Shown: in pieces, positions 22,550 to 33,752 of the stretch
How positions within the stretch are numbered: the stretch's first letter is position 1
How the letters are laid out: every line of letters begins with the position of its first letter
Assembly (NCBI GenBank): GCA_947628515.1
Contig: CANRAG010000014.1
Span: forward strand, 1-35,949
DNA from: an uncultured Clostridia bacterium
GTDB lineage: Bacteria > Bacillota > Clostridia > UBA1381
Reading direction: 5' to 3'
Length of the DNA stretch: 35,949 nucleotides
Position numbers and translations under genes: made by a program
Notes under the pieces: generated by a model
What the model saw: the letters and a program-made list of their open reading frames with translations, nothing else
Told to the model about the DNA's origin: nothing
Database searches by the model: none

Positions 22550-22572
22550 GCGCGATATTAATATATCCGCGC
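22550..22572 (-). promoter_or_regulatory. Imperfect palindrome in the ABC operon leader
   Basis: Minus strand GCGCGGATAT-ATTA-ATATCGCGC, symmetric apart from one extra base, lies just downstream of the predicted transcription start. It could be an operator or a leader hairpin. Evidence is symmetry and position only. Confidence 0.3.
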
Positions 22573-22587
22573 ATATTAATTTAATAT

Positions 22588-22616
22588 ATTGTATCATATA
22601 TTGGAATAAACGTCAA
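22588..22616 (-). promoter_or_regulatory. Promoter of the ABC transporter operon
   Basis: Minus strand TTGACG (22616-22611) and TACAAT (22593-22588) with a 17-base spacer. It is back-to-back with the rightward promoter at 22659-22687. Confidence 0.8.
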
Positions 22617-22658
22617 GCACAATAATTCGAAAAAAACCGTTTTTTGAGAACCTTTTTC

Positions 22659-22687
22659 TTGACTAAAAATGCGGGATATGGTAGAAT
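22659..22687 (+). promoter_or_regulatory. Promoter of the HTH-protein/lipoprotein operon
   Basis: TTGACT (22659-22664) and TAGAAT (22682-22687) with a 17-base spacer; the leader to the GTG start is only about 27 bases. Confidence 0.75.
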
Positions 22688-22720
22688 TAATTAATAATAA
22701 TTGAGCGAGGAGGAAATGCA

Positions 22721-23851
22721 GTGGGATTAACGGTTTTGTCGCAGAATGAGCTGGATCATCTGGCAAGCACAAGCATGACCGCCGAGGAAGCGTTTTCATA
22801 TCTTAATAACAATATGATGCCGAGAACACTTGCGGGCGAGCTTGAAAAAATCATGGAGATAAAAGGCGCGAAAAAGCTTCTGATTGACAAGCTTTGCGAA
22901 TATCATCCCGATATGAGCCGCGACAGCGTATCGAAGAAGGTTCGGGGCTGGATAAGCGGAAAATACGAGCCTTCGGACAGGGAAACGTATTTTGAAATTT
23001 GCTTCGCTTTAGGCATGGACGCAACAACCGCGAACGAGTTTTTATCCACATCCTCAGACAGCGGATTTCATTACAGAAGCCCGCGCGAGCTTACATATTA
23101 TTTTGCCTTGAAAACGGGAATGAGCTACCGGGAGGCAACCGAGCTGTTTAAATCGCTGCCGCCCGTTCCGGAGAATGTTGACGATACGGATACATATACC
23201 GAAGCGTTTTTTAACAAGGCTTATAAAATATCCAACGTGGACGAGTTCAAGGCGTATATTAATAATAACATAAATAAGATGGGAATTAATCATAATACGG
23301 CATACCGGTATTTTATGACCTTTCTTAAATGTCTTACGGAACCCGACTCGGATTTCGCGGAGTATTTTGACGCCTCGGAGCTGAGCGACAGGAGGATATC
23401 CATTGAGGACATAACATCCGAATACCTTAGAATGAATATTCCGGCGGACACGTCAAAGGTAAAGTATAACTACATACAGAAGATGATAAAGAGATACTGG
23501 CCTTCCGCGACCTCGATAAAGAATATGGCGAACCGTACCGAGGATATAAAAAGAAAAGTGCTTATTCTTTTGTATCTTGTGACAGAGGGTATAGCAGCCG
23601 ATGTAAATTATGATATTATTGACGATGACCTGCCGCCGGAGGAGATGTTTAAAGAGCACTATGAGCGCCTGTGCATAATGATGACCGACTGCGGCTTTGC
23701 GCTGCCGGACCCGCGAAACGTATTCGACTGGGCGGCGCTGTACGCGATAAGGATGAGTAATTCCGAAGAGATACGGGACGAAATGCAGAAGCTGATAAAT
23801 AAGATTTTCGATTTACCCGAAACGGATATGACAGATGATATTGATGAATAA
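22721..23851 (+). CDS. Uncharacterised helical protein with N-terminal HTH-like domain
   Basis: Not recognised as a named family. The start is GTG, with AGGAGG seven bases upstream. Residues about 35-105 resemble an XRE-type helix-turn-helix: LCEYHPDMSRDSVSKKVRGW, then SGKYEPSDRETYFEICFALG, then MDATTANEFL, the pattern of many Firmicutes regulators. The rest (about 110-376) is predicted to be all-helical and acidic, with no transmembrane segment and no visible catalytic motif; it ends in DMTDDIDE. It has its own promoter and overlaps the start of a secreted BspA-like lipoprotein, so the two are co-expressed. A regulatory or scaffold function is possible but unproven. Confidence 0.8.
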   Translation: MGLTVLSQNELDHLASTSMTAEEAFSYLNNNMMPRTLAGELEKIMEIKGAKKLLIDKLCEYHPDMSRDSVSKKVRGWISGKYEPSDRETYFEICFALGMDATTANEFLSTSSDSGFHYRSPRELTYYFALKTGMSYREATELFKSLPPVPENVDDTDTYTEAFFNKAYKISNVDEFKAYINNNINKMGINHNTAYRYFMTFLKCLTEPDSDFAEYFDASELSDRRISIEDITSEYLRMNIPADTSKVKYNYIQKMIKRYWPSATSIKNMANRTEDIKRKVLILLYLVTEGIAADVNYDIIDDDLPPEEMFKEHYERLCIMMTDCGFALPDPRNVFDWAALYAIRMSNSEEIRDEMQKLINKIFDLPETDMTDDIDE

Positions 23852-24734
23852 AAAAACAGCGGCAATATTTTCCGCGGCGGCAATTGCTTTGTGCGCCGCG
23901 GCATGCTCCGGCTCGGTACCGGAGCCGGTTGAGGTTGACGAGAGCCTTAGACCGAGCCCCACACCGGCGGCTTCGACAAGCGAGCCGGTATCAGAGGACG
24001 ATAAGACAGACGGCGAATACCCGTTTCTGGTTGAGGATATAATGCGCAACCGCGTAGGCACGATAACCTTTTACAGCTCGGCCGAAGACTGCGCCATGGC
24101 TCCGGATGACGCGTATGATATAAGCAATAAATACGAGCCGATAAAGCTGTGGGCGGAGCGGGACGGTAACTTATATAATGTGTATATAGCATCGAGGTAC
24201 GGCGTGTTTTTCGGCTCCGACGCGTCGGACATGTTCCAGGACTGCATTAATCTTACCGAGATTAATTTTAACGGCAGCTTTACGACAAGATATATAACAA
24301 ATATGTCGGGGATGTTTTATAACTGCCGCAAGCTCGGCGCTCTTGACCTTATGGATTTTGACACTTCGAACGTGACGGATATGTCGTTTATGTTCGCGCA
24401 GTGCGAGCAGTTAGATACAATAACAATAAGCACGGCGGCATTTGATACCTCAAACGTAACGGATATGTCGTATATGTTCTTTGACTGCCGCTCGCTGGAG
24501 GACTGGCCCTTTTCGACTATAGTAACGCCAAAGGTTAAGAAGCTGACAAGCATGTTTCAGTCATGCTCAAAGCTTGAAACGGCGGATGTGTCGGGGTTTG
24601 ACGTAACGCATGTGGAGGATATGTCATATATGTTTGCCGGATGCGGGAATATGACGGCAATAAAAAATGCCGCAAACCTTAAGAGTGAAACGGCGGTAAC
24701 TACGGATATGTATCTGGGAACAAAATGGGAATAG
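23844..24734 (+). CDS. BspA-like leucine-rich-repeat surface lipoprotein (DUF285)
   Basis: Secreted lipoprotein. The signal peptide MNKKTAAIFSAAAIALCAAAC has its lipobox Cys at residue 21, followed by a Pro/Ser/Thr-rich spacer. Residues about 129-280 hold DUF285-type repeats of about 24-27 residues, recognised by NMSGMFYNC, DTSNVTDMSFMF, DTSNVTDMSYMF, KKLTSMFQSC and VEDMSYMFAGC. Repeats of this type occur in BspA-like adhesins and Mycoplasma surface proteins, where they mediate contacts with host or other cells. I favour the ATG at 23844, which overlaps the upstream stop by 8 bases; an in-frame ATG at 23835 would add only MIL. Translation is likely coupled. At 296 residues it is a small member of the group. 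Confidence 0.88.
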   Translation: MNKKTAAIFSAAAIALCAAACSGSVPEPVEVDESLRPSPTPAASTSEPVSEDDKTDGEYPFLVEDIMRNRVGTITFYSSAEDCAMAPDDAYDISNKYEPIKLWAERDGNLYNVYIASRYGVFFGSDASDMFQDCINLTEINFNGSFTTRYITNMSGMFYNCRKLGALDLMDFDTSNVTDMSFMFAQCEQLDTITISTAAFDTSNVTDMSYMFFDCRSLEDWPFSTIVTPKVKKLTSMFQSCSKLETADVSGFDVTHVEDMSYMFAGCGNMTAIKNAANLKSETAVTTDMYLGTKWE

Positions 24735-24754
24735 GGTAAGAGCCCTATTCCCAT
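24725..24754. terminator. Bidirectional terminator between the lipoprotein and DnaD-like genes
   Basis: ATGGGAATAGGG and CCCTATTCCCAT form a perfect 12-base-pair stem around TAAGAG, followed by TATTTG. The hairpin overlaps the stop codons of both converging genes. Confidence 0.8.
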
Positions 24755-25692
24755 TATTTGTCGTATGACGCCATGAATTGACGTTCAATGTCGCTTATGC
24801 CCTCCGTGCCCTGCATGGCGGTGGAGTCGTCGGCATTATACTGCTGGCGGTGGTTTTCATGATCCGCTTCCGCGTCAGGGATAGTGTATATTCCCTTTTC
24901 CGCCCAGCTTTTAAGTATTTTGTTTATATACGGATACGAAAGCTTTCCTATTGCCATGATGCAGTATTCGTAGGCCAGTCCGACCATATCCGCGCTCATT
25001 TTAAGCTCGTCCCGCCACGATTCGAGATAAAGCGTTTCCGTGCGCGACGGGTTGCGGTCGGTAATGCCGAACAGCTTTTTAAGTGATGATGTGTAATCGT
25101 CCTTCTTTGCCGCGCCCGTAATATACGCCTGCGCGTCCTCCATTGTGGTGATTTTATTATCGCGCCAGGTAAGAGCGACCTTTTCTATATATTTCATATT
25201 TCGCTTGTCCATGGACACGCAGTATTCAAGAAGCATTGTAATGACCTCGGGCGAAAAGCCCAGCTCGTCATAAAACCAGTAGAGCGTTATTATATCGTTG
25301 TTTGCAAGGGTTTTGCCGAGAATTTCCTGCGCGACATGGCATAAATCCGAAAGGGACTTGTTCTCGTCTATTTTTGCGCTGACCTCCTCGACCGATTTTT
25401 TATTGGTTTCGGGTGAAATCTCCTCGTCAACCGATTTCTTTATTATTATATTATCGTCCGTGCCGGACATTATACCTTTTTTATTCCAGTATTCAATCGC
25501 TTTTACCACGTCGGTTTCAAGCAGATTGAGCTTTTTCGCAATATCCGCCGTAGACGCGTTTCGTCCCGATACGGCAAGCAGCATAACGTATAGATACACC
25601 ATAACATACGCCGGATTGGCCGCCGGCATAATATGTTCTATAAAGTCCTTGGGAACAGGGATGAAGTCCATGTTGAATTTAAAATTTGGCAT
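24754..25692 (-). CDS. DnaD-domain protein
   Basis: Protein with a winged-helix N-terminus and two DnaD-like (DnaB_2) helical domains. Residues about 1-90 hold the winged helix (STADIAKKLNLLETDVVKAI, then EYWNKKGIM). The first DnaD domain (about 120-205) has DIITLYWFYDELGFSPEVIT and YIEKVALTWRDNKITTMEDA; the second (about 212-290) has DELKMSADMVGLAYEYCI and YPYINKILKSWAEKGI. DnaD-type proteins help load helicase at origins or restart sites, but chromosomal paralogues with doubled domains are common in Clostridia and mostly unstudied. I chose the ATG at 25692 because AGGAGGT lies seven bases upstream; an in-frame ATG at 25725 lacks one. Product 312 residues. Confidence 0.88.
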   Translation of the reverse strand: MPNFKFNMDFIPVPKDFIEHIMPAANPAYVMVYLYVMLLAVSGRNASTADIAKKLNLLETDVVKAIEYWNKKGIMSGTDDNIIIKKSVDEEISPETNKKSVEEVSAKIDENKSLSDLCHVAQEILGKTLANNDIITLYWFYDELGFSPEVITMLLEYCVSMDKRNMKYIEKVALTWRDNKITTMEDAQAYITGAAKKDDYTSSLKKLFGITDRNPSRTETLYLESWRDELKMSADMVGLAYEYCIMAIGKLSYPYINKILKSWAEKGIYTIPDAEADHENHRQQYNADDSTAMQGTEGISDIERQFMASYDK

Positions 25693-25744
25693 TGTAAATA
25701 CCTCCTGTGATTTAAATCGGAGCAACGCTCTGCGCTTAGGTTAT

Positions 25745-25773
25745 ATTTTAACACAGAAGATTTGATGTGTCAA
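25745..25773 (-). promoter_or_regulatory. Promoter of the DnaD-domain gene
   Basis: Minus strand TTGACA (25773-25768) and TAAAAT (25750-25745) with a 17-base spacer, about 50 bases ahead of the chosen start codon. Confidence 0.8.
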
Positions 25774-25850
25774 GCGGTAATAAAGGAATAGAGCAAACAG
25801 GATATTATGTAAACCAAATAAAAAATTTTATGTTAATTTACGGTTTATTA

Positions 25851-25879
25851 TTGACAACAGAAGAAATTTGTGGTACAAT
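25851..25879 (+). promoter_or_regulatory. Promoter of rpoB-rpoC
   Basis: TTGACA (25851-25856) and TACAAT (25874-25879) with a 17-base spacer. Transcription would start near 25886, giving a leader of about 125 bases. Confidence 0.85.
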
Positions 25880-25894
25880 TATAAAATCAGAAGT

Positions 25895-25971
25895 TTGCCC
25901 GAAAATGCCGAAAAATGCTCTTTGGCATTGCAAATTCCGCTTGGTTACGCGGTTTTTGGGGATTCGGGCAA
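25895..25971 (+). promoter_or_regulatory. Branched structured leader of rpoB
   Basis: Closing stem TTGCCCGAA (25895-25903) with TTCGGGCAA (25963-25971), 9 perfect pairs. Inside are two side stems: AATGCC with GGCATT (25904-25909 and 25924-25929), and CCGC with GCGG (25937-25940 and 25949-25952). This gives a three-way junction about ten bases after the predicted start site. It resembles an autogenous-control leader in shape, but no known riboswitch or ribosomal-protein leader consensus is evident to me. The closing stem has no U-tract after it. Confidence 0.6.
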
Positions 25972-26010
25972 GAGGGTGAAAAGATACTAATTGATGAGGT
26001 GATTTTCTAA

Positions 26011-29000
26011 ATGTTACACGCAACCAAAGCCGGTAAAAACATTCGACTCAGCTACGCGAAAATCAAAGAGCCTTTGGAGATGCCGAACCTGATAGAAATC
26101 CAGAAGGATTCCTACAGGTGGTTCCTCGAAGAAGGGTTAAAGGAGGTATTTACCGACGTGTCCCCCATAAAGGATCACGCGGAAAAGCTTTCCCTTGAAT
26201 TTTATGATTATCATATTGACTACAATCCAAAGTATTCGGTTGAGGAATGTAAAGAGCGTGACGTAAAATACGCGGCTCCGTTAAGGGTAAGCGTAAGACT
26301 TATTAACAACGAGACGGGCGAAATCAAAGAGCAGGAAATTTTTATGGGTGATTTCCCGCTTATGACGGAGCAGGGCACGTTTATCATAAACGGCGCCGAG
26401 CGTGTTATTGTCAGCCAGCTTGTTCGTTCGCCGGGCATGTACTATGAATTTGAGCGTGATAAGAACGGTAAGCCGCTCTACAAGACCACCGTTATCCCGT
26501 ACAGAGGCGCATGGCTTGAATACGAAACGGACTCAAACGATGTTTTTTCCGTGCGTCTTGACAGAACGAGAAAGCTCCCCATGACCGTGCTTTTAAGAGC
26601 GATGGGCTTGCAGTCCAACGGTGAAATTCTTGAGATGTTCGGAGACGATCCGAAGATTACGGCGACGCTCGAAAAGGATCCGTCAACCTCGCGCGACGAG
26701 GCGCTTCTTGAAATATATAAGAAGCTGCGTCCGGGCGAGCCGCTCAACGTGGAAAATGCCGAGTCACTTATTACGAATATGCTGTTCGACCCGAAGCGAT
26801 ATGACCTTGCGCGTGTCGGACGTTATAAATATAATAAGAAGCTTGAGGTTAAAGAGAGAATACTCGGCCACAGGCTCGCGGAGGATGTTGTTGACCCGCG
26901 GACAGGGGAAATCCTCGCGCAGGCGGGAGAGGTTGTTTCAAGAGATATGGCGAATACGATCGACCGCGCGGGCGTAAACCGTGTTGAGCTTGAAATCGAG
27001 GAGCAGAGAGTAAGAGTATTCTCAAACGACATGGTTTACCTTAAGGAATATGTTGATTTTGAGGTTGACGACCTTGATATACACGCGGACAAGGTAAGGC
27101 GCGGCGTCCTTATGGATATTCTTGAAAAGGCGGCGGGCGACGTTGAGGAAGCAAGACATCAGATTGAGCTGAGAATTGCGGAGCTTAGCCCGAAGCATAT
27201 CACGGTTGATGATATTTTCGCTTCGATAAACTACCTCCTAAACCTTGCGAACGGCACAGGCTCGGTTGACGATATAGACCACCTCGGCAACCGTCGTTTA
27301 AGATGTGTGGGCGAGCTGCTGCAAAATCAGTTCAGAATAGGTCTTTCGAGAATGGAAAGAACAGTAAGAGAGAGAATGTCCACACAGGAGCTTGAAATCA
27401 TAACTCCGTCGTCGCTTATAAATATAAGACCTATAATAGCTACGATAAACGAGTTTTTCGGCTCGTCACAGCTTTCGCAGTTCATGGACCAGCCAAATCC
27501 GCTCGCGGAGCTTCGTCACAAGAGAAGAATTTCCGCGTTGGGACCGGGCGGTCTTTCAAGAGAGAGAGCGGGCTTTGAGGTTCGCGATATTCACTATTCG
27601 CATTACGGCAGAATGTGTCCCATAGAGACTCCGGAAGGCCCTAACATCGGTCTTATAACATCGCTTGCGACATTTGCGAGAATTAACGAGTACGGCTTTG
27701 TCGAAGCGCCGTACCGCAAGGTTATAGACGGTAAGGTAACAGACACAATAGAATATATGACGGCCGACGTCGAGGACGGCTACACAATCGCGCAGGCAAA
27801 CGAGCCGATTGCCGACGACGGCTCATTCCTTTCAAAGCGTGTTTCGGCGCGTCACCGCGAGGATATACTGGAGGTCGCTCCGGAACGCATAGACTACATG
27901 GACGTATCGCCAAGACAGCTTGTATCGGTTGTTACGGCGTGTATTCCGTTCCTTGAAAACGACGACGCCAACCGCGCGCTCATGGGCTCAAACATGCAGT
28001 GTCAGGCGGTGCCGCTTCTCACAACGGATTCGCCTATAGTGGGCACGGGAATAGAGCACAAGGTCGCGCAGGATTCCGGCTCCGCGGTTCTTGCAAAAGA
28101 GGACGGCGTTGTGGAAAAGGTTGATTCGGATAAAATCATAATCATCGGCGACAGCGGTAAGCGTTATGAACACAAGCTTATTAAGTTTGCGCGCTCCAAC
28201 CAGAGCACATGCATTAACCAGCGTCCCATAGTCCGCGAGGGCGAAAGAGTATCCAGAGGCGATATTATAGTGGACGGTCCGGCCATGGATAACGGCGAGC
28301 TCGCTCTGGGTAAGAATATTCTCATAGGCTTCATGACATGGGAGGGCTACAACTACGAGGACGCTGTTCTCATAAGCGAGGAGCTTGTAAAGCACGATGT
28401 ATTCACATCAATCCACATGGAGGAATACGAGTGCGAGGCGAGAGATACAAAGCTCGGCGCGGAGGAAATAACAAGGGATATTCCGAACGTTTCCGAGGAC
28501 GCGCTGAAGGATCTTGACGAAAACGGTATCATAAGAATAGGCGCCGAGGTTCACGCCGGCGACATTCTTGTCGGCAAGGTTACGCCTAAGGGCGAAACGG
28601 AGCTTACGGCGGAGGAAAGACTGCTCCGCGCGATCTTCGGCGAGAAGGCAAGAGAGGTAAGAGACACCTCGCTTCGCGTTCCGCACGGTGAAAGCGGTAT
28701 TATAGTTGATATAAAGAAGTTCTCGCGCGATAATCAGGACGAGGTCGCTCCGGGCGTAAACCAGTCTGTGGTATGCTATATCGCGCAGAAGCGTAAGATA
28801 AGCGTCGGCGACAAGATGGCGGGACGCCACGGAAACAAGGGCGTTGTTTCGCGGGTACTTCCACAGGAGGACATGCCGTTCTTAGAGGACGGTACTCCGC
28901 TCCAGATTGTGCTTAATCCGCTCGGTGTTCCGTCTCGAATGAACATCGGTCAGGTGCTCGAAATGCATTTGGGCTACGCGTACAGAAATCTCAGCCTAAA

Positions 29001-29802
29001 GACAAGGGAACAGCTTGAACAGCTTTCCGGCGAAAACTTCCGCAAGATGATTCTTGAGGCGTATGACGCGAGACGTCCGGGCAAGGATATAAAGATAGCC
29101 ACACCGGTATTTGACGGCGCGCAGGACTCGGATCTTAAGGAGGCGTTTAGAGAAGCGGGACTGAACGAAACCTATAAATCGGTTGTGTATGACGGACGCA
29201 CCGGCGAGAAATTCGACAATCCGGTTACGGTTGGCGTCATGTACTATCTGAAGCTGCACCATCTCGTTGACGACAAGATACACGCGCGTTCAACCGGCCC
29301 GTACTCGCTTGTCACGCAGCAGCCGCTCGGCGGTAAGGCGCAGTTCGGCGGACAGCGTTTCGGCGAAATGGAGGTTTGGGCGCTCGAAGCTTACGGCGCA
29401 GCGTACACATTACAGGAAATCCTTACGGTTAAATCCGATGATATTGTAGGACGTGTTAAGGCATATGAGGCTATTGTTAAGGGTGAAAATATCCCGAGGT
29501 CGGGTGTTCCGGAATCATTCAAGGTAATGGTTAAGGAGCTTCAGTCACTTGCGCTCGATATAAGAATTCTCAACCATAACATGGAGGAGATAGATCTCGA
29601 CGCGTCCTTCGAGGATGACGACGAGCCGTTGAGCGAGGAAATCATCGGAACAATGGAGGAAGGCGACGGCGCGCAGGATATGCTCGACGAATCCGACCTT
29701 GACGAAGCGAATATGCTTTTGGAAGAAGAGGAGTCGGAATCGCCTTTGGACCTTTCGGTGGAGGCTGAAATGACGGAAGAATTTGACGACAGCGATTTTT
29801 AA
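26011..29802 (+). CDS. rpoB: DNA-directed RNA polymerase subunit beta
   Basis: Second-largest catalytic subunit of RNA polymerase, 1263 residues. The rifampicin pocket is intact and wild-type at key sites: Gln490, Asp493, His503 and Ser508 in [20 protein letters not shown] correspond to E. coli Gln513, Asp516, His526 and Ser531. Other conserved blocks are [15 protein letters not shown] near the start, [30 protein letters not shown] and [20 protein letters not shown] near the end. The last 65 or so residues form a very acidic tail ([18 protein letters not shown], ending EEFDDSDF), as found in several Firmicutes. The ribosome site GAGGTGA precedes the ATG. It is not preceded by rplJ-rplL here, but by its own promoter and leader. 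Confidence 0.98.
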   Translation: MLHATKAGKNIRLSYAKIKEPLEMPNLIEIQKDSYRWFLEEGLKEVFTDVSPIKDHAEKLSLEFYDYHIDYNPKYSVEECKERDVKYAAPLRVSVRLINNETGEIKEQEIFMGDFPLMTEQGTFIINGAERVIVSQLVRSPGMYYEFERDKNGKPLYKTTVIPYRGAWLEYETDSNDVFSVRLDRTRKLPMTVLLRAMGLQSNGEILEMFGDDPKITATLEKDPSTSRDEALLEIYKKLRPGEPLNVENAESLITNMLFDPKRYDLARVGRYKYNKKLEVKERILGHRLAEDVVDPRTGEILAQAGEVVSRDMANTIDRAGVNRVELEIEEQRVRVFSNDMVYLKEYVDFEVDDLDIHADKVRRGVLMDILEKAAGDVEEARHQIELRIAELSPKHITVDDIFASINYLLNLANGTGSVDDIDHLGNRRLRCVGELLQNQFRIGLSRMERTVRERMSTQELEIITPSSLINIRPIIATINEFFGSSQLSQFMDQPNPLAELRHKRRISALGPGGLSRERAGFEVRDIHYSHYGRMCPIETPEGPNIGLITSLATFARINEYGFVEAPYRKVIDGKVTDTIEYMTADVEDGYTIAQANEPIADDGSFLSKRVSARHREDILEVAPERIDYMDVSPRQLVSVVTACIPFLENDDANRALMGSNMQCQAVPLLTTDSPIVGTGIEHKVAQDSGSAVLAKEDGVVEKVDSDKIIIIGDSGKRYEHKLIKFARSNQSTCINQRPIVREGERVSRGDIIVDGPAMDNGELALGKNILIGFMTWEGYNYEDAVLISEELVKHDVFTSIHMEEYECEARDTKLGAEEITRDIPNVSEDALKDLDENGIIRIGAEVHAGDILVGKVTPKGETELTAEERLLRAIFGEKAREVRDTSLRVPHGESGIIVDIKKFSRDNQDEVAPGVNQSVVCYIAQKRKISVGDKMAGRHGNKGVVSRVLPQEDMPFLEDGTPLQIVLNPLGVPSRMNIGQVLEMHLGYAYRNLSLKTREQLEQLSGENFRKMILEAYDARRPGKDIKIATPVFDGAQDSDLKEAFREAGLNETYKSVVYDGRTGEKFDNPVTVGVMYYLKLHHLVDDKIHARSTGPYSLVTQQPLGGKAQFGGQRFGEMEVWALEAYGAAYTLQEILTVKSDDIVGRVKAYEAIVKGENIPRSGVPESFKVMVKELQSLALDIRILNHNMEEIDLDASFEDDDEPLSEEIIGTMEEGDGAQDMLDESDLDEANMLLEEEESESPLDLSVEAEMTEEFDDSDF

Positions 29803-29833
29803 TCTGTTTTGACGATATAATGGAGGATTTCAA

Positions 29834-32800
29834 ATGTTGGAGTTTAACAATTTTGAAGCAATAAAGATAGGACTTGCATCGCCTGAAACCATTTTAGGCT
29901 GGTCGTACGGCGAGGTAACAAAGCCCGAAACGATAAATTACCGCACGCTAAAGCCCGAAAAAGACGGATTATACTGCGAGCGCATATTCGGACCGACAAA
30001 GGACTGGGAGTGTCACTGCGGTAAATACAAGAAGATAAGATTTAAAGGCAAGATTTGCGAGCGCTGTGGCGTTGAGGTCACAAAGGCAAAGGTGCGCCGC
30101 GAGAGAATGGGGCATATCGAGCTTGCGACGCCGGTATCGCATATCTGGTACTTTAAGGGCGTTCCGTCGTCAATCGGACTCATGCTTGACCTTTCACCCA
30201 GACAGCTTGAAAAGGTATTGTATTTTGCCGCGTATATCGTAACGGAAGTAAATACCGACGAGGTAAACAACGACCTTGTAAAGGGACAGATACTTTCGGA
30301 CAAGGAATATAACGAGTATCTTGAAAAATACGGTAAAAACGCGTTCAAAGCCGGTATGGGCGCGGAGGCGATAAAGAAGCTTCTTGAGGACATTGATATC
30401 GAGGAGCTTGCGGAGGAGCTTAAGACGGAGTTGGAGCAATCGCAGGGGCAGAAGAAGGCCCGTATCATAAAGAGGCTTGAAATCGTGGAGTCATTCAGAA
30501 TTTCGGGCAACCGTCCGGAATGGATGATACTCACCATAATTCCGGTTATTCCGCCGGAGCTGCGCCCCATGGTACAGCTCGATGGCGGGCGTTTCGCGAC
30601 CAGCGACCTTAACGACCTGTACCGCCGCGTAATAAACAGGAACAACAGACTTAAGAGATTGCTTGAACTTGGCGCGCCGGATATCATCATACGCAACGAG
30701 AAGCGTATGCTGCAAGAGGCTGTGGACGCGCTTATAAACAACGGCAGAAGGGGACGAACAGTAACCGGACCGGGAAACCGCGCGTTAAAGTCGCTTTCGG
30801 ACCTCTTAAAGGGTAAGCAGGGACGTTTCCGTCAAAATCTTCTCGGTAAGAGAGTTGACTATTCGGGACGTTCGGTTATAGTGGTAGGCCCCGAAATGAA
30901 GATTTACCAGTGCGGAGTCCCCAAGGAAATGGCAATAGAGCTGTTCAAGCCGTTTGTTATGAAGGAGCTTGTTTCGCGCGGAATAGCGCATAATATAAAG
31001 AGCGCAAAGAGAATGGTGGAAAGAACGCGAGCGGAGGTATGGGATGTGCTTGAGGACGTGATCAAGGAGCATCCGGTACTTCTAAACCGTGCGCCCACGC
31101 TTCACCGTCTCGGTATCCAGGCATTCGAGCCGCGTCTTGTCGAGGGACACGCGCTTAAGCTGCACCCGCTCGTATGTACGGCGTATAACGCCGACTTCGA
31201 CGGCGACCAGATGGCTATACACGTGCCTCTTTCGCCGGAGGCGCAGGCGGAGGCAAGATTTTTAATGCTTTCGGCAAATAACCTCTTAAAGCCGCAGGAC
31301 GGTCATCCGGTAACGGTTCCCACGCAGGATATGATTCTCGGTTCATATTACCTTACAATCATACGCGAGGACTATAAGAAGATATACGAAACAATTGCGG
31401 CGGATTTGACGAAGGCGGCGGCGTTCGAGGAGGTGCTTGCAAACACCCGCGAGGACGCGGAGATTGTAAAAGCAGACGAGCCGTTAAAGACCTTCCCGTC
31501 ATGGAAGGAAGCATATGAATATGTGCTGACGCTCGAAAAGATAAAGCTTAACGAAACAAAGGCGGACAGAGTAAACCCGATTGTCATCACTACGCCGTCG
31601 GGCGATGTTACCGTTTCGGTACAGACGTTCCTTGAAAAGGCCAAGGTTGTTACGACAAAGGTATTCGGCTCCGTTGAGGAGGCTCTGCTTGCAAACACGA
31701 CCCATGCAATCACATACCATGAAAGGATAAAGGTTCAGGTATCGGGCGAGTTAAACGGGCAAAAGCTTACAAAGATGGTTGACACAACGGCAGGCCGGCT
31801 GATCTTTAATGACAACATTCCGCAGGATTTGGGCTTTGTGGACAGAACCAACCCCGAAACCGCGCTTGACTTTGAGATAGGCTTTGTGGTAAAGAAAGGA
31901 CAGCTCGGCGATATAATCGGAAGATGTATAGAAGCGCACGGCACATCCGTAACAGCGGATATGCTCGACAAGATCAAGGCTACCGGATATAAGTATTCGA
32001 CGCTTGCGGCGCTTACCGTTTCCGTATCGGATATCAACGTTCCCGACAGCAAGCCCGAAATTCTCGCGGCGGCGCAGAAGAAGGTTGATGCGATAACGGC
32101 GAAGTACCGCTTCGGTTTGTTAAATAACGATGAGCGTTACCAGCAGACCATAAAGATTTGGGCGGACGCGTCGTCACAGGTTACGGACGCCATGCTCGAA
32201 CACTTCGGCGAGTTCAACCCGATTTATATGATGGCGGACTCCGGAGCCCGTGGCTCAATCAACCAAATTCGTCAGCTTGCCGCTATGCGCGGTCTTATGG
32301 CCGATACACAGGGAAGAACGGTCGAAATTCCGATAAGAGCTAACTTCCGCGAAGGTCTTAACGTGCTTGAGTATTTCGTATCCTCGCACGGCGCGCGTAA
32401 GGGACTTACGGATACGGCGCTTCGTACCGCCGATTCGGGTTATCTTACAAGACGTCTTGTGGACGTATCGCAGAACGTTATTGTTCGTGAAATCGACTGT
32501 GGCACCAATAAATACACGGAGATTGAGGATATACGCGACGGTCAGGAGGTTATCGAGCCATTATTTGACCGTATCGAAGGCCGTATCTCATGGGAGGACG
32601 TCGCGGACCCGAAAACGGGCGAGGTTCTGATTAAGGCAGGAGATATGATTACCGTGCGCCAGGCTCAAAGGGTTGTGGACGCGGGTATAAACAAGGTTAA
32701 GATACGCAGCGTATTAACATGTAAGTCAAAGATTGGCGTATGCGCTAAGTGCTACGGTAAGAACCTTGCGACGGGCACGCTTGTTAATATCGGCGAGGCG

Positions 32801-33646
32801 GTGGGCATTATCGCGGCTCAGTCAATCGGCGAGCCGGGCACACAGCTCACCATGAGAACATTCCATGCCGGCGGCGTTGCGTCGGGCAGTGATATTACAC
32901 AGGGTTTGCCGCGTATCGAGGAGCTTTTTGAAGCGCGCAGACCGAAGGGTGTGGCGATAATATCCGAAATCGCGGGTAAGGTTACGCTGAACGAGTCAAA
33001 GCAGAGACGCGAGGTTGTAATTACAAACGATGAGGACGGCGAGGCAAAGACCTACTCAATCCCGTACGGAGCGTCAATCAAGGTTCACGACGGAGACTAT
33101 ATCGAAAAAGGCGGCGAAATCACCGCCGGTTCGGTTAACCCGAACGATATTCTCCGCATTAACGGACCGGACGCGGTTCAGATGTATATCACGCGTGAGG
33201 TACAGAGAACCTACCGTATGCAGGGCGTTGATATTAACGATAAGCACGTTGAGGTTATTACGCGTCAGATGCTCCACAAGGTAAGGATTGAGGACGCGGG
33301 CGACACCGACCTTCTTATCGGCTCGCTTACGGACCGTCTTGAAGTTGAGGAAGCAAACGAGATTGCAGCGGCAAAGGGCGGCGTAAAAGCGACTGCTTCA
33401 CCGGTTCTTCTCGGTATAACAAAGGCTTCGCTCGCAACCGATTCATTCCTCTCGGCGGCGTCGTTCCAGGAGACCACAAAGGTTCTTACCGATGCGGCGA
33501 TAAAGGGCAAGATTGACCCGCTCATGGGACTTAAGGAAAATGTTATTATCGGTAAGTTCATCCCCGCGGGTACGGGTATGAGCATGTATAAGGACATTAA
33601 CATCACCATGAACGGCGAGGAAGTCCTGAGCGAAAATATCGATTAA
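29834..33646 (+). CDS. rpoC: DNA-directed RNA polymerase subunit beta prime
   Basis: Largest RNA polymerase subunit, 1270 residues. The catalytic magnesium triad is Asp454, Asp456 and Asp458 in [10 protein letters not shown]. The N-terminal zinc site is visible in [20 protein letters not shown] (about 56-75). The second zinc site is EIDCGTNKY with [15 protein letters not shown] (about 885-980). The bridge-helix and trigger-loop region contains [19 protein letters not shown]. The late block [20 protein letters not shown] is typical. It starts 31 bases after rpoB with a TGGAGGA site. Length is normal for Clostridia, with no large lineage-specific insertion evident. A terminator follows at 33684. 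Confidence 0.98.
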   Translation: MLEFNNFEAIKIGLASPETILGWSYGEVTKPETINYRTLKPEKDGLYCERIFGPTKDWECHCGKYKKIRFKGKICERCGVEVTKAKVRRERMGHIELATPVSHIWYFKGVPSSIGLMLDLSPRQLEKVLYFAAYIVTEVNTDEVNNDLVKGQILSDKEYNEYLEKYGKNAFKAGMGAEAIKKLLEDIDIEELAEELKTELEQSQGQKKARIIKRLEIVESFRISGNRPEWMILTIIPVIPPELRPMVQLDGGRFATSDLNDLYRRVINRNNRLKRLLELGAPDIIIRNEKRMLQEAVDALINNGRRGRTVTGPGNRALKSLSDLLKGKQGRFRQNLLGKRVDYSGRSVIVVGPEMKIYQCGVPKEMAIELFKPFVMKELVSRGIAHNIKSAKRMVERTRAEVWDVLEDVIKEHPVLLNRAPTLHRLGIQAFEPRLVEGHALKLHPLVCTAYNADFDGDQMAIHVPLSPEAQAEARFLMLSANNLLKPQDGHPVTVPTQDMILGSYYLTIIREDYKKIYETIAADLTKAAAFEEVLANTREDAEIVKADEPLKTFPSWKEAYEYVLTLEKIKLNETKADRVNPIVITTPSGDVTVSVQTFLEKAKVVTTKVFGSVEEALLANTTHAITYHERIKVQVSGELNGQKLTKMVDTTAGRLIFNDNIPQDLGFVDRTNPETALDFEIGFVVKKGQLGDIIGRCIEAHGTSVTADMLDKIKATGYKYSTLAALTVSVSDINVPDSKPEILAAAQKKVDAITAKYRFGLLNNDERYQQTIKIWADASSQVTDAMLEHFGEFNPIYMMADSGARGSINQIRQLAAMRGLMADTQGRTVEIPIRANFREGLNVLEYFVSSHGARKGLTDTALRTADSGYLTRRLVDVSQNVIVREIDCGTNKYTEIEDIRDGQEVIEPLFDRIEGRISWEDVADPKTGEVLIKAGDMITVRQAQRVVDAGINKVKIRSVLTCKSKIGVCAKCYGKNLATGTLVNIGEAVGIIAAQSIGEPGTQLTMRTFHAGGVASGSDITQGLPRIEELFEARRPKGVAIISEIAGKVTLNESKQRREVVITNDEDGEAKTYSIPYGASIKVHDGDYIEKGGEITAGSVNPNDILRINGPDAVQMYITREVQRTYRMQGVDINDKHVEVITRQMLHKVRIEDAGDTDLLIGSLTDRLEVEEANEIAAAKGGVKATASPVLLGITKASLATDSFLSAASFQETTKVLTDAAIKGKIDPLMGLKENVIIGKFIPAGTGMSMYKDINITMNGEEVLSENID

Positions 33647-33683
33647 TGGCACAACTATATAGAATTGAATAAGCTCAATGAAT

Positions 33684-33714
33684 AATACCGCGTCCGATTT
33701 TCGGGCGCGGTATT
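33684..33714 (+). terminator. Intrinsic terminator after rpoC
   Basis: AATACCGCGTCCGA and TCGGGCGCGGTATT pair over 14 bases (one G-U) around a TTT loop, followed by CGTTTA. It lies about 40 bases after the rpoC stop. Confidence 0.82.
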
Positions 33715-33752
33715 CGTTTAGCTGACCCCGGAACATTATTTTAATTTAACAG

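Noticed and set aside
25895-25971. L10 (rplJ) leader
   Set aside because: rplJ and rplL are not downstream, and I cannot see the kink-turn motif expected of that leader.
30013-30741. 242-codon minus-strand frame inside rpoC
   Set aside because: Serine-rich product typical of the antisense of a strongly codon-biased gene; rpoC is intact.
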